Source of the DNA: Renibacterium sp.
Lineage (GTDB): Bacteria; Actinomycetota; Actinomycetes; Actinomycetales; Micrococcaceae
Length of the DNA: 64,000 bases
Direction: 5' to 3'
NCBI GenBank assembly: GCA_017419405.1
Contig: JAFOLH010000001.1
Coordinates: 496,001 to 560,000, forward strand
Shown piece after piece: positions 1 to 8,190 of this stretch. How positions within the stretch are numbered: position 1 is the first letter of the stretch; the number at the start of each line of letters is the position of its first letter. The notes under the pieces were generated by a model that was not told where the DNA came from, ran no database searches, and was given only the letters and a program-made list of their open reading frames with translations. Position numbers and translations under genes: made by a program.

Positions 1-315
1 GGGCCAGAAAGCATTGAGGCTGTTGACCGTCGCGGTGATCCGGCAGTCCAAGCGGTTGTTGGCGTCCGCGCCGGTTTTGCATTCCGCGACGCCGTTGCTG
101 CCGGAGGCCACCGGGCCGATCTGGGACTGCCCGCCGTCGAGCATGCCGACCACCCCGTTGAGCAGATTGGGGTTGATTCCGAAGGCGCCGCCGATCAGCA
201 GGATCAAGGCGCCGCCGAGCCCGATGCCGACTTTGCCCCGGGTGCCCATTCCGCCGGAACCGCGCCGGTCGTCGACCTGCGACGGGTCGAGGTTTGCCCC
301 TTCGTTGAAACTCAT
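1..315 (-). CDS. YpfJ-like putative neutral zinc metallopeptidase, N-terminal part (cut by window edge)
   Basis: Read on the minus strand from the ATG at 315, the frame is open to position 1 and begins MSFNEGANLDPSQVDDRRG. A Gly-rich membrane-anchor segment (GKVGIGLGGALILLIGG) follows at about residues 25-45, then a motif ending CKTGADANNRLDCRITATVN. The arrangement of a short DxxxVDDRRG head, one transmembrane helix, and a Cys-bounded segment before the catalytic domain is that of the YpfJ/KPN_02809 family (DUF2265). Those proteins carry an HExxH zinc site further downstream. Only about 105 of the usual 290-300 residues are inside the window, so the metal site cannot be checked. It is divergent from the ligase gene at 389. 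Confidence 0.75.
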   Translation of the reverse strand, partial: MSFNEGANLDPSQVDDRRGSGGMGTRGKVGIGLGGALILLIGGAFGINPNLLNGVVGMLDGGQSQIGPVASGSNGVAECKTGADANNRLDCRITATVNSLNAFWP

Positions 316-388
316 GGAACAAGAATAACCACAGCATCCGCACAGTTAGCGGCGCACTGCTTCGGAGCGCGGCTTAGGATGGTCAGCG

Positions 389-1825
389 ATGCCATTTTTG
401 AATCGTTTGGAACACTGGGCGCAAACCGCACCGGACCGGCCGGCCGTGGTCATCGGCGAGGCTTCGCTGAGCTACGCCGAACTCGCTGGAGCGGTGCGTG
501 CGCAGCACCGGGCCGGCAGTGCGCTGACTATCCTGCAGCAGCGGAATTCGGTCGATTTCGTAGTGCGATTCGCGACTGCGGTCGCCGGCTCCGGCCGGGT
601 CGCGGTTCTGGATCCGGACTGGCCGGCGGAAATTTCCGACGCAGTACGGAGCAGGTTGGCGGAACTGCCGGTGCCGCCCGCGCCGGAACCTCCCGGTCCG
701 CTGCCGGGCGGAGCGGCACCGGCCGGGCTGCAGGACGGGCCGGGGGCCAGCGAGTTCCTGATCGGGCTGACCTCCGGAACGTCCGGTACCCCGAAGGGTT
801 TCAGCCGCAACCGCGCTTCCTGGCAGCTCTCCTTCGAGGCCAGCGTCGAATTCTTCGGGTTGTCCGAAGCCGAGCCGGTGCTGGTCCCGGGACCGCTTTC
901 GAGCAGTCTCAACCTCTACGCGCTGGCGGAATGCCTGTATGCCGGGGCGACCTTCTACGGACAGCCGGAATTCGATCTCGCCGAGGCGCTGGGACTCGTG
1001 GAACGGCAGCAGATCCAACGCCTGGTGCTGGTCCCGACGATGTTGGCGATGCTGGCACGGCGGGCCGCGGAACCGGAGCGCGCCGGAACCGTTCGCACCG
1101 TGTTGTGCGCCGGATCGGCTTTGGAACCGGCGATCGCGGACGCGGCACGCCGTTGGCTGCCCGATGCAGTCATTTTCGAATATCTGGGCGCATCGGAACT
1201 GGGTTTCATTGCGGCGGGCCGGCTGGAATCGCCCGCCGGCCGGGAGGACACCGCCGTCGGGCCGGCGTTCCCCGGGGTCGAAATTTCGATCCGGGATCGG
1301 GCCGGCGCCGAACTGCCGGCTTGGTTGCCGGGGAGCATTTTCGTGCGCAGCCGGCTGATCAGCGACGGGTATCTCTGGGGCCAGGACGGGGAGGGGTTTC
1401 AGCAGGACGGCCAGTGGAGCACGGTCGGCGACCAGGGTTTCCTGAGCGGCAACGGCGTCTTGCATTTCCTCGGCCGTCGCAGCGACATGATCAACAGCGC
1501 CGGGCACAACGTCTACCCGCATGAAATCGAGCACGCCTTGTCCGGGCTGCCGGGAGTCCAATCGGCGGTGGCCGTAGGCATTCCGGACGGCGTCCGGGGG
1601 CAACGCATCGTGGCCGGGGTCGTGCCGGCCGATCGGTTCAGTTCCTCTGCGTTGACCGGGCGGGTGCTCCGCCAGGGGATTGCCGGGGTCCTGGCCGAAT
1701 ACAAGATCCCCGGCTTGTTCTTCGAACTGCGGGAACTGCCGCTCGGATCCTCCGGAAAGCTCAACCGGGCGCAGTTCGCGGAATGGATCGCCCGGGGAGA
1801 CCAGCGTGTCCGGCGAATCGGCTGA
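389..1825 (+). CDS. AMP-forming acyl-CoA ligase (YhfT/VraA-like)
   Basis: A 478-residue class I adenylate-forming enzyme expected to activate a carboxylic acid as acyl-AMP and then acyl-CoA. The phosphate-binding loop LTSGTSGTPKGF lies at about residues 127-138. The hinge GRRSDMINSAGHNVYP is near 365-380, and the C-terminal catalytic-lysine motif LGSSGKLNR is near 452. The N-terminal domain is short for the family, which is also true of VraA/YhfT-type ligases. There is little ribosome-binding site before ATG 389, and a -10-like TAGGAT at 376-381 would allow a leaderless transcript. The gene overlaps the thiolase-like gene by 20 bases, so the two are translationally coupled. BioY lies nearby in convergent orientation. 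The same ligase-thiolase-BioY association is known from Bacillus yhfT-yhfS-yhfU. The substrate is unknown; a pimelate-related or fatty acid is an inference from that context. Confidence 0.75.
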   Translation: MPFLNRLEHWAQTAPDRPAVVIGEASLSYAELAGAVRAQHRAGSALTILQQRNSVDFVVRFATAVAGSGRVAVLDPDWPAEISDAVRSRLAELPVPPAPEPPGPLPGGAAPAGLQDGPGASEFLIGLTSGTSGTPKGFSRNRASWQLSFEASVEFFGLSEAEPVLVPGPLSSSLNLYALAECLYAGATFYGQPEFDLAEALGLVERQQIQRLVLVPTMLAMLARRAAEPERAGTVRTVLCAGSALEPAIADAARRWLPDAVIFEYLGASELGFIAAGRLESPAGREDTAVGPAFPGVEISIRDRAGAELPAWLPGSIFVRSRLISDGYLWGQDGEGFQQDGQWSTVGDQGFLSGNGVLHFLGRRSDMINSAGHNVYPHEIEHALSGLPGVQSAVAVGIPDGVRGQRIVAGVVPADRFSSSALTGRVLRQGIAGVLAEYKIPGLFFELRELPLGSSGKLNRAQFAEWIARGDQRVRRIG

Positions 1826-2954
1826 CCGGACCGCGGTCGTCGTTGCAGCCCGGCGCACCGCATTCGGCCGGGTCGGTGGCCTGCACGCGGGATTGGGCGC
1901 AGCCGAACTGCTGGCCCCGTTGCTCACCGAACTGGCCGCGGCACTGCCCGGTGCCCCGGATGACGTGCTGATCGGCAATGCCGTGGGCGGGGGCGGGAAC
2001 CTGGCCCGGCTGGCGAGCCTGCGCGCCGGACTGCCGGTCCAGGTTCCGGGCGTGACCGTCGACCGGCAATGCGGCTCCGGCCTCGAAGCGGTGATCCAGG
2101 CCTGCCGGCTAATCCAAGCCGGCGCCGGATCCGCGTATCTGGCCGGTGGCGTCGAGAGCATCAGCACGGCTCCGGCCAGGGCGAACCGGCGCGCGGACGG
2201 CAGCTTGGAATTCTTCGACCGGGCCCGGTTCGCGCCCGCCGAACTGGGTGATCCGGACATGGGCGTCGGTGCGGAGAATGTCGCTGCGGCCTTCGGCATC
2301 AGCCGGGAACGCCAGGACGCCTTCGCCTTGCGCAGCCATCAGCTCGCCGCGGCCTCGGCCGCCGGATTCCGTGCCGAGATTTCGGGTCCGGCGGCAGACG
2401 AATGCCCACGCGGCAAGATGACGGCGTCGGTGCTGGCCCGGTTTCCCGCCGCGTTCGTCCCAGGCGGCACCGTGACCGCGGGCAACTCCTGTCAGGACGC
2501 CGACGGGGCAGTGGCCTTGTTGGTGCTTTCCCGGCGTCGGGCTGAAGCGCTGGGCTACGCTGGCGGATTGGTGTTCCGCTCCGCGGCAGCCGCGGGAGTG
2601 GATCCGAATCTCCCCGGAATCGGAGCCGCGGAGGCGATCCGGAAACTGGGCGGTGTCCGGGCTGCGGGATTGATCGAAATCACCGAAGCCTTCGCCGCCC
2701 AGGTGCTCGCCTGCGCAGATCTGCTCGGTGTGCCCGAGCAGCAGCTCAACCTCAATGGCGGCGCATTGGCGCTCGGCCACCCCTATGCTGCTTCCGGTGC
2801 CCTGCAGGTGCTGCGCCTGTTCGGACAGTCAGCCGAACGCGGGCCGGGAACGGAGTCGATCGCCGCGATCAGCATTGCCGGCGGCCTCGGGCTGGCCACG
2901 CGCTGGTGCTGGGAAGCGCTGAACGCGGGGGACGCCGGTCAGCCGAGCAACTAG
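1806..2954 (+). CDS. Thiolase-family protein (YhfS/VraB-like) with altered active site
   Basis: The start is GTG 1806, with GGGGAGA just upstream and inside the end of the ligase gene; it gives 382 residues beginning VSGESADRTAVVVAARRTAFG. The nucleophile motif VDRQCGSGLEAV and the GHPYAASGA histidine motif are present. Two other thiolase signatures deviate. The NEAFAAQ loop reads TEAFAAQ, so the oxyanion-hole Asn is Thr. The C-terminal CxGGG motif reads SIAGGLG, so the acid/base Cys is Ser. A normal thiolase needs that second Cys, so activity may be changed or lost. The partner ligase is immediately upstream and overlapping. Proposed role: acyl-CoA condensation or cleavage linked to biotin or fatty acid metabolism; this is inference from gene association. 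Confidence 0.75.
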   Translation: MSGESADRTAVVVAARRTAFGRVGGLHAGLGAAELLAPLLTELAAALPGAPDDVLIGNAVGGGGNLARLASLRAGLPVQVPGVTVDRQCGSGLEAVIQACRLIQAGAGSAYLAGGVESISTAPARANRRADGSLEFFDRARFAPAELGDPDMGVGAENVAAAFGISRERQDAFALRSHQLAAASAAGFRAEISGPAADECPRGKMTASVLARFPAAFVPGGTVTAGNSCQDADGAVALLVLSRRRAEALGYAGGLVFRSAAAAGVDPNLPGIGAAEAIRKLGGVRAAGLIEITEAFAAQVLACADLLGVPEQQLNLNGGALALGHPYAASGALQVLRLFGQSAERGPGTESIAAISIAGGLGLATRWCWEALNAGDAGQPSN

Positions 2955-2982
2955 TCGCCCAATCCGCTAGTCGCCCAATCCG
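2951..2982. repeat. 16-bp perfect tandem duplication spanning stop codons
   Basis: CTAGTCGCCCAATCCG occurs twice in direct succession (2951-2966 and 2967-2982). The first copy begins inside the stop codon of the thiolase-like gene. The second contains the reverse-strand TAG that ends bioN together with its last codons (GLGD). The junction of two convergent genes has therefore been duplicated, giving each end a spare copy. Confidence 0.9.
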
Positions 2983-3608
2983 CGGGCGGCGAGCGCTTCG
3001 CCGGTGGATTGCGCCAAGCCCACCGTGGCGATCACGGTAGGCAGCACATGGGCACGGATCGAGCGATCCAGGCCACGGGCCTTGGCAGCGTCGTGGACGT
3101 CGGCATAGGAACCCAAGAGATAGGGGATGCTGCGGAACATGATGCTCACGGTGAGCGCGAACTTCTCATCGTCCACGCCGAGCGGCCGCAGTGGCCGGAC
3201 CAGCGCGGCCAAGCCGTCGAGAACTTCCTGCACCGGAGTGCTGAGGCTGAGCAGGCCGGCCGCGTAGACGCAACTCAGCAAGACCGCGACGAGGTTCACC
3301 GCGACGGGCCAGCCTTCGGTCCAGCCTTTGCTCCAGAGTTGGTATCCGGCCAAGAAAACCAACACCGGCCAAAGCAGCTTCAGCGGGCCCAGAAGGCTGC
3401 GCCAGGACAGTCCGGCCAGCGGGTAGCAGGCCACCAAGCCGGCAAGCAACAGCAACAACGGCAACCAGCCGGGCGGCCAGAGCAGCGGCAGCAGGTAACA
3501 AAGCGCGCCGACGGCGGCCATGCCCAGCAGTTTGACCAGATACGGGGTCCGGTGCAGCCAGGAGTTTCCCGCCTGGTACTGCCCGATCAGAAAACTGTGC
3601 CCGCGCAT
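2967..3608 (-). CDS. bioN: Biotin ECF transporter, T component BioN
   Basis: A 213-residue CbiQ/EcfT-type transmembrane protein with about five helices. The Ala-Arg-Gly coupling motifs used to dock on the ATPases are visible: DAAKARGLD near residue 175 and ALAARGLGD at the very C-terminus. It starts directly after the bioM stop (TGA then ATG), the third gene of a bioY-bioM-bioN transcript. With BioM it forms the energizing module for biotin uptake through BioY in the plasma membrane. It ends against the thiolase-like gene in convergent orientation, separated only by the tandem repeat. Confidence 0.85.
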   Translation of the reverse strand: MRGHSFLIGQYQAGNSWLHRTPYLVKLLGMAAVGALCYLLPLLWPPGWLPLLLLLAGLVACYPLAGLSWRSLLGPLKLLWPVLVFLAGYQLWSKGWTEGWPVAVNLVAVLLSCVYAAGLLSLSTPVQEVLDGLAALVRPLRPLGVDDEKFALTVSIMFRSIPYLLGSYADVHDAAKARGLDRSIRAHVLPTVIATVGLAQSTGEALAARGLGD

Positions 3609-4331
3609 TCAGGACTCCTGCCGCGGCCAAGTCTCGGAACCGGCCAGTTCGCGGTAGCGTTCGATGCCCGGCCCGGGGGCGCCGTCGAAGGCGATGCTTC
3701 CCCGGTCCACCCACAAAAGCCGGTCGGCACCGGCGGCGAAGTCCAAGTCATGGGTCGCGAAGACAATTTGCTGATCCAGTCCGCCGAGCAGGTGCCGAAG
3801 CCGGTGCGTGTTGGCCAGGTCCAGCAGCGTCGTCGGTTCGTCCAGGACCAGCACCTCAGGCCGCACGGCCAGGACGCTGGTCAGGGCGACCAGCTGGCGT
3901 TCGCCGCCGGAGAGCGAATAGACGCTGTTGCCGGCAAGCCCGAGCAAACCGAACCGCGCCAGCCAGGATTCGGCGGCGGCCCGTCGGGCCGTCCGGTCCG
4001 GGTATTGCCGTCGCAGCGAAAGCTCGACGTCCTCCAGAGGTGTGGGCATGACCAATTGGGAGAGCGGATCGGTGAACATGAACCCCACCGAGCGGCGAAC
4101 CGCGGGTCCGTCCTTGGCGGTGTCCAGACCGTTGACCGTGACCGAACCGGCGCTGGGCCGGACCAGGCCATTGACCAACCGGAGCAGCGTCGACTTGCCG
4201 GAGCCGTTCGCGCCGATCACCGCGATCCGGTTTTCGGTCAGGTGCAGCGAAGTCGGGGCCAGCAGCTCCAGGTCCGCCGCCGAATCAGCGGCCGGCACGC
4301 GGACGGTCGCCGCGCTGAAGTCGATCGGCAT
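3609..4331 (-). CDS. bioM: Biotin ECF transporter, ATPase BioM
   Basis: A 240-residue ABC ATPase. Walker A is GANGSGKSTLL near residue 40, the signature is SLSGGERQLVAL near 138, and Walker B is VLVLDEPTTLLD followed by the FATHDL switch His. It abuts bioY upstream and bioN downstream with no intergenic bases. In BioMNY systems this subunit hydrolyses ATP to drive biotin uptake. The single A component is typical of actinobacterial and proteobacterial BioMNY and differs from the EcfAA' pair of Firmicutes. Confidence 0.87.
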   Translation of the reverse strand: MPIDFSAATVRVPAADSAADLELLAPTSLHLTENRIAVIGANGSGKSTLLRLVNGLVRPSAGSVTVNGLDTAKDGPAVRRSVGFMFTDPLSQLVMPTPLEDVELSLRRQYPDRTARRAAAESWLARFGLLGLAGNSVYSLSGGERQLVALTSVLAVRPEVLVLDEPTTLLDLANTHRLRHLLGGLDQQIVFATHDLDFAAGADRLLWVDRGSIAFDGAPGPGIERYRELAGSETWPRQES

Positions 4332-4961
4332 TCAGCGGTTCCGCAGCAGCTGGGGGAATGCCCGGTGCAGGCTCAACGCGAGCAGCACCGCGAGCGCGAT
4401 TTTCACCAGGTCGCCCGGGATGAAGACCGCATCGGCAGTGATCGCCGCGGTCAGGCTCAGCTTGCCGTTGAGCATCATGCCGACGATGCCGAGCGCGTGG
4501 TTGAGCAGCAGGCCGGCAATACCGGCAATGCCGAGCCAGAGCGCCCGGGCCCGCAGATTCCGCCGGATCACGATTCCGGCGAGCAGCCCGACCAGCGCGG
4601 CAGCCAACGGGAAGCTCAGGATGTAGCCGGCGCTTGGGCCGGCCAGGATCGCCAGGCCGCCGCGGAATCCGGAAAAGATCGGCAGGCCGAGCAGGCCCAG
4701 CAGGGTGTAGAGGCCGACGGCGGCGAAGGCGCGGCCGGCGCCCAGGAGCAACCCGGTCAGCGTGATGATCAAGGTCTGCAGTGTCAGGGGCACGCTGAGC
4801 ACGTTTCCGATCTGCAGCGGCGGCACCACTGCGGCGACCACCAGCAGGGCGGCGAAGACCGCGATCAGCGACAGGTCCTGGGCGCCCCAGCGACGGCGGC
4901 CCGGTCGGCCGGCGGCCGCGGTACGGGCCGGAGTGCTGAGCGGGGTCGGATGCTGCGTCAA
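4332..4961 (-). CDS. bioY: Biotin transporter substrate-binding component BioY
   Basis: A 209-residue BioY-family membrane protein with about six helices. A basic, Pro-rich N-terminal tail of about 25 residues precedes the first helix (LSLIAVFAALLVVAAVVPP). The loop GLPIFSGFRGGLAILAGPSAGY at about residues 92-113 carries the conserved PxFxG..GG...GPTxGY-type motif of the biotin-binding S component. It is first in the bioYMN transcript. A perfect inverted repeat at 5043-5065, about 80 bases before the start, is the probable BioQ operator, so expression should be repressed when biotin is sufficient. No biotin biosynthesis genes are in the window. Confidence 0.9.
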   Translation of the reverse strand: MTQHPTPLSTPARTAAAGRPGRRRWGAQDLSLIAVFAALLVVAAVVPPLQIGNVLSVPLTLQTLIITLTGLLLGAGRAFAAVGLYTLLGLLGLPIFSGFRGGLAILAGPSAGYILSFPLAAALVGLLAGIVIRRNLRARALWLGIAGIAGLLLNHALGIVGMMLNGKLSLTAAITADAVFIPGDLVKIALAVLLALSLHRAFPQLLRNR

Positions 4962-5042
4962 GGGGACTCCTGGGCTGGCTGGCCGGGAATCGCTGATTCC
5001 CGGTTTGCCGGTTCGCGGCCGGCAACGGATGGTGTGGATCGA

Positions 5043-5065
5043 ATCATTGAACGTAGTTCAATGAT
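5043..5065. promoter_or_regulatory. Probable BioQ operator upstream of bioYMN
   Basis: A perfect inverted repeat with 10-base arms (ATCATTGAAC and GTTCAATGAT) around GTA. Its core TGAAC-N3-GTTCA closely resembles the BioQ recognition sequence described in corynebacteria (TGAAC-N3-GTTAC). It lies in the 5' region of bioY. The bioQ gene itself (TetR family) is not in the window. No second copy is visible in front of the ligase gene at 389. Confidence 0.7.
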
Positions 5066-5295
5066 GATACAGCGGACCTGGCCGGGTGGCCGAGCGGGCC
5101 CGATGCGATCCGTTCTCGTTAATAATGTGTAAAGCCATTGACCTGTGAGCTGGAACACGGAATCATCGTGCTTCGGAATCTTCGCCGGTTGTTCTTCTGG
5201 CGTTTGAAATCGATTCCACCATCATTTGCGACCATGTCGTGGGCTCAACCAGGCAATCGCCGTCGTCAGCCCGGGCACAACCAAGGGGAGCGTTC

Positions 5296-8190
5296 TTGAG
5301 CAAGATCTTGAAAAAGACTGCGCCGGCGAGCTTGATCGGTTTAGTCATCCTGTCCGCCAGTGTGCTGTCCGGAGCGGGCGCCGCAGTCGCCGGCCCGGGC
5401 GCGCCCACTGCGACGGCCCCGGCAGCGCGCCCGGCCCTGCCCCAGGCGCTCAGCGCAGAAGGACTGCTGTCCCGCCAATCGATAGCCACCTGGGCTCCCG
5501 GGGCCTCCGCGTCCTCGAAAACCACGGCTCCGGAGAAGACTGCGGATGCCGGTCGGCGGTTGCCACTGGACCCGAGTGATCCGGCAATCCAGGGCGAAAA
5601 GATGCCGGCCGGTCAAGGCCTCCCGGACAGTGCGCAGCAGTTCGCCGTGCCCGGTTCGGCCGGGAGTTTCAAGTTCACCCGTCCGGTCAGCGGCGGCACG
5701 AGCACCGGTGCGGTGCAGGCCGGGCTCGACGAGTTTTACGCGCAAAAGGTCTCCTGGGGTTCCTGCACCCCCTTCGATGCTTCGAACTTCCGGGGCTGGA
5801 TCGATTATTTGGCGCAACGCGACCCGTCCAAAGGATTGGCCGCCAGCTGCGCTTACGTGATCGTGCCGGTCGACTACAAAAACCCCTCCGGGCCGACCGC
5901 GGCGATCGCTGTGGCCAAGGCCTCCACCGGCCTGGGTGCGGACGGCAAGCCCAAGCACGCATTGTTCGGAAATGCGGGCGGGCCGGGGCAGCCGTCTTTG
6001 CCGTTCACCGGACAATGGGCCGGCCAGTACCGGAACTCGTTGGCCGATTACGACATCGTCGGCGTGGACACCCGGGGCGCCGGTGCTTCTTTGCCGCAGA
6101 TCCGGTGCGCCACGGACAAATTCCTGCAGGCCCAGTCCGAGGGGATGGACGGGCTGGCCAGCACTACCGAAGGACTGGCCAGACTGGACCAGATCAACCG
6201 GGCCAACACGGAGGCCTGCTACACCAACACGGGCTTGGGCTTCCTGAATCCGGACGGCACGAAGTTCAGTGCCGAAACCTACCTGCCCAAGGTGAGCGTG
6301 GACGATGAAGCCCGCGACATGGATGTGATCCGGTCGGTCCTCGGAAATGCCAAACTGAGCTATCAGGGCGGATCGGACGGAACCGGGGTCGGTTACACCT
6401 ATGCCCAGGAATTCCCGGAGAGCACCCGGGCGATGATCCTCGACTCGCCCGAGAACCCGTTCGAGAACAACCCGGCGGAAGCAGCCAAGTTCCAAGACAT
6501 CACCGGGCATCCGAAAGCCGATCCCTATGCCCAGGACCGGGGTTTCCAGGACACGTTCAACCAATTCGCGGCCAAATGCGCGCAAGACGACGGCTTCGAC
6601 TTCGGCGGCACGAAGGTGCCCTGCGCCCTGGGCACGAATTCGGACCGGGCGACCCTGATCGGGGCCTACCAGGCGATTGCGCAGAAGGCCTTCGGCGGCA
6701 CCACCTACTACAGCGACTCGCTCAACCGGCCGCTGAGCTTCAAGGACTTCACCCAAGCCACCACCGGCGCGCTCTACGGGTCGAGCAACTGGGCCCAGCT
6801 GAACGCCGGGCTGGCCGCGGCCAAGGAAGGCGGAGACGTCAAGGACCTGTTCGAGCTCAGCGACGGCTATTACAGCTGGGACGGCAAGAGCTCGTACCCG
6901 TTCTTCGTGGTGGCCACTTTCCCGACCATTGCCTGCCAGAACTTCACCGCGGACGCGACCGATATCACGGCAAAGGGCTCCTATGCGGCTGCGCCCTACA
7001 AAAACCCGGGCAACGACGCGGCCACCGGGGTGCAGCGCGACGGATTGGACAGCAGCTTCGGCTGGTGCGATTTCTACCACACGAAAAATCAGAAAGCCCT
7101 GGCCCAGTCGGTGAAGGCGTTGCCGAACATCTTGGTCGTGGCCTCCTCGCACGACCCGGCGACGCCCTATGTGGGCGGCGTGGTGATGGCCAAAGGGCTG
7201 GGCGCCAGTTTGCTGACCGTCGAGAACCCGCAGCACATTGCCCTCGGCCGGAACATCACCTGCGCCAACCAGATCGCCGAGACCTATTTGAAGGACCTCA
7301 CGGTCCGCACGGATCTGCCCGGCAAAACCGGAATCCAGGTGCTCGATCTGAGCCAGCGCCCGATCGACATGGATAAGAACGTGGTCGGCAACCAATGCCG
7401 GGTGGATACTGCGAACCGGCCGGTGCCGACGGTCGCCCCGGCGGCTGCGGTGGTCGGAGCCAAGGCGCCGGTTCAGTTGACCGCGAGCGGTTTGGTGCGC
7501 GGCGCGGCCTACCGGTTTGCACTGACTGCCGCAGACGGCTCGGAGCTGCCCGTCGAGGCCGCGGCGAAGCAGTACCCCGCGGATGCAGACGGTCGATTGC
7601 AGATTCCGGTGACCCTGCCGGCATCGCTCAACGCCGGTCAGTACGGATTGGCGTTGGTCGGAACCGAAGACGTGAATCGCAAGATTCCGGTGGCGCCGGG
7701 CGTGCTGACCGTGACCAAGGCACCGCCGGTGCTCAACGTCGTGAAGCCGAGCTTGCCGGCCGGAACTGAGCAGACCGTGACCGGAAGCGGATTCGACGCC
7801 GGTTCGGTCCTGGCGCTGCAGTTCCATTCGACTCCGGTCGACCTGGGAAATGTCACGGTCGGCGCGGACGGCACTTTCAGCAAGAGCTTCGCGATCCCCG
7901 AGGACGCCGAGCCCGGCAGCCACAAGATCGTGGCGGTGGCGGCTGACGGAACCGCGGTCGAAAGCGGGTTCCAGGTCACCGCGAAGCCGCTGCCGCCGGT
8001 GTTGCAGCCGACCGGCAGCGACGGCGGTGCACCGGCTGCCGGCGCCGGGGCGGCGGGCCCGAATCCGGACCTGGCAGTGACCGGTGCCGGCGGCACGGTT
8101 TGGGCGTTCGGCGGCATCGGCACTGCGATGCTGCTGCTCGGCGGCCTGGCCATGGTTTTGGTGCGGCGGAGCCGGGGAGCCGCGGCCTAG
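5296..8190 (+). CDS. Secreted, LAxTG-anchored alpha/beta-hydrolase (tripeptidyl aminopeptidase-like)
   Basis: The TTG at 5296 is preferred. It has AAGGGGAG five bases upstream, and the product then begins with a clean signal peptide (LSKILKKTAPASLIGLVILSAS). The protein is 964 residues. The hydrolase domain has the oxyanion-hole motif GNAGGPG near residue 228, a GGSDG nucleophile elbow near 359, the acid motif SHDPATP near 620 and His in NPQHIAL near 647, as in TAP-type S33 peptidases. Two Ig-like repeats follow (about 715-900). The C-terminus LAVTGAGG, a hydrophobic helix and RRSRGAAA form a class E sortase signal. It is therefore predicted to be displayed on the cell wall. The substrate is unknown. 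It converges on the frameshifted gene at 7976-9777. Confidence 0.8.
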   Translation: MSKILKKTAPASLIGLVILSASVLSGAGAAVAGPGAPTATAPAARPALPQALSAEGLLSRQSIATWAPGASASSKTTAPEKTADAGRRLPLDPSDPAIQGEKMPAGQGLPDSAQQFAVPGSAGSFKFTRPVSGGTSTGAVQAGLDEFYAQKVSWGSCTPFDASNFRGWIDYLAQRDPSKGLAASCAYVIVPVDYKNPSGPTAAIAVAKASTGLGADGKPKHALFGNAGGPGQPSLPFTGQWAGQYRNSLADYDIVGVDTRGAGASLPQIRCATDKFLQAQSEGMDGLASTTEGLARLDQINRANTEACYTNTGLGFLNPDGTKFSAETYLPKVSVDDEARDMDVIRSVLGNAKLSYQGGSDGTGVGYTYAQEFPESTRAMILDSPENPFENNPAEAAKFQDITGHPKADPYAQDRGFQDTFNQFAAKCAQDDGFDFGGTKVPCALGTNSDRATLIGAYQAIAQKAFGGTTYYSDSLNRPLSFKDFTQATTGALYGSSNWAQLNAGLAAAKEGGDVKDLFELSDGYYSWDGKSSYPFFVVATFPTIACQNFTADATDITAKGSYAAAPYKNPGNDAATGVQRDGLDSSFGWCDFYHTKNQKALAQSVKALPNILVVASSHDPATPYVGGVVMAKGLGASLLTVENPQHIALGRNITCANQIAETYLKDLTVRTDLPGKTGIQVLDLSQRPIDMDKNVVGNQCRVDTANRPVPTVAPAAAVVGAKAPVQLTASGLVRGAAYRFALTAADGSELPVEAAAKQYPADADGRLQIPVTLPASLNAGQYGLALVGTEDVNRKIPVAPGVLTVTKAPPVLNVVKPSLPAGTEQTVTGSGFDAGSVLALQFHSTPVDLGNVTVGADGTFSKSFAIPEDAEPGSHKIVAVAADGTAVESGFQVTAKPLPPVLQPTGSDGGAPAAGAGAAGPNPDLAVTGAGGTVWAFGGIGTAMLLLGGLAMVLVRRSRGAAA

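Noticed and set aside
383..2299. A 638-codon open frame on the minus strand opposite the ligase and thiolase genes
   Set aside because: Its composition is Arg/Pro-rich and matches no family; it is the antisense of two well-supported genes, as are many other long frames in this GC-rich window.
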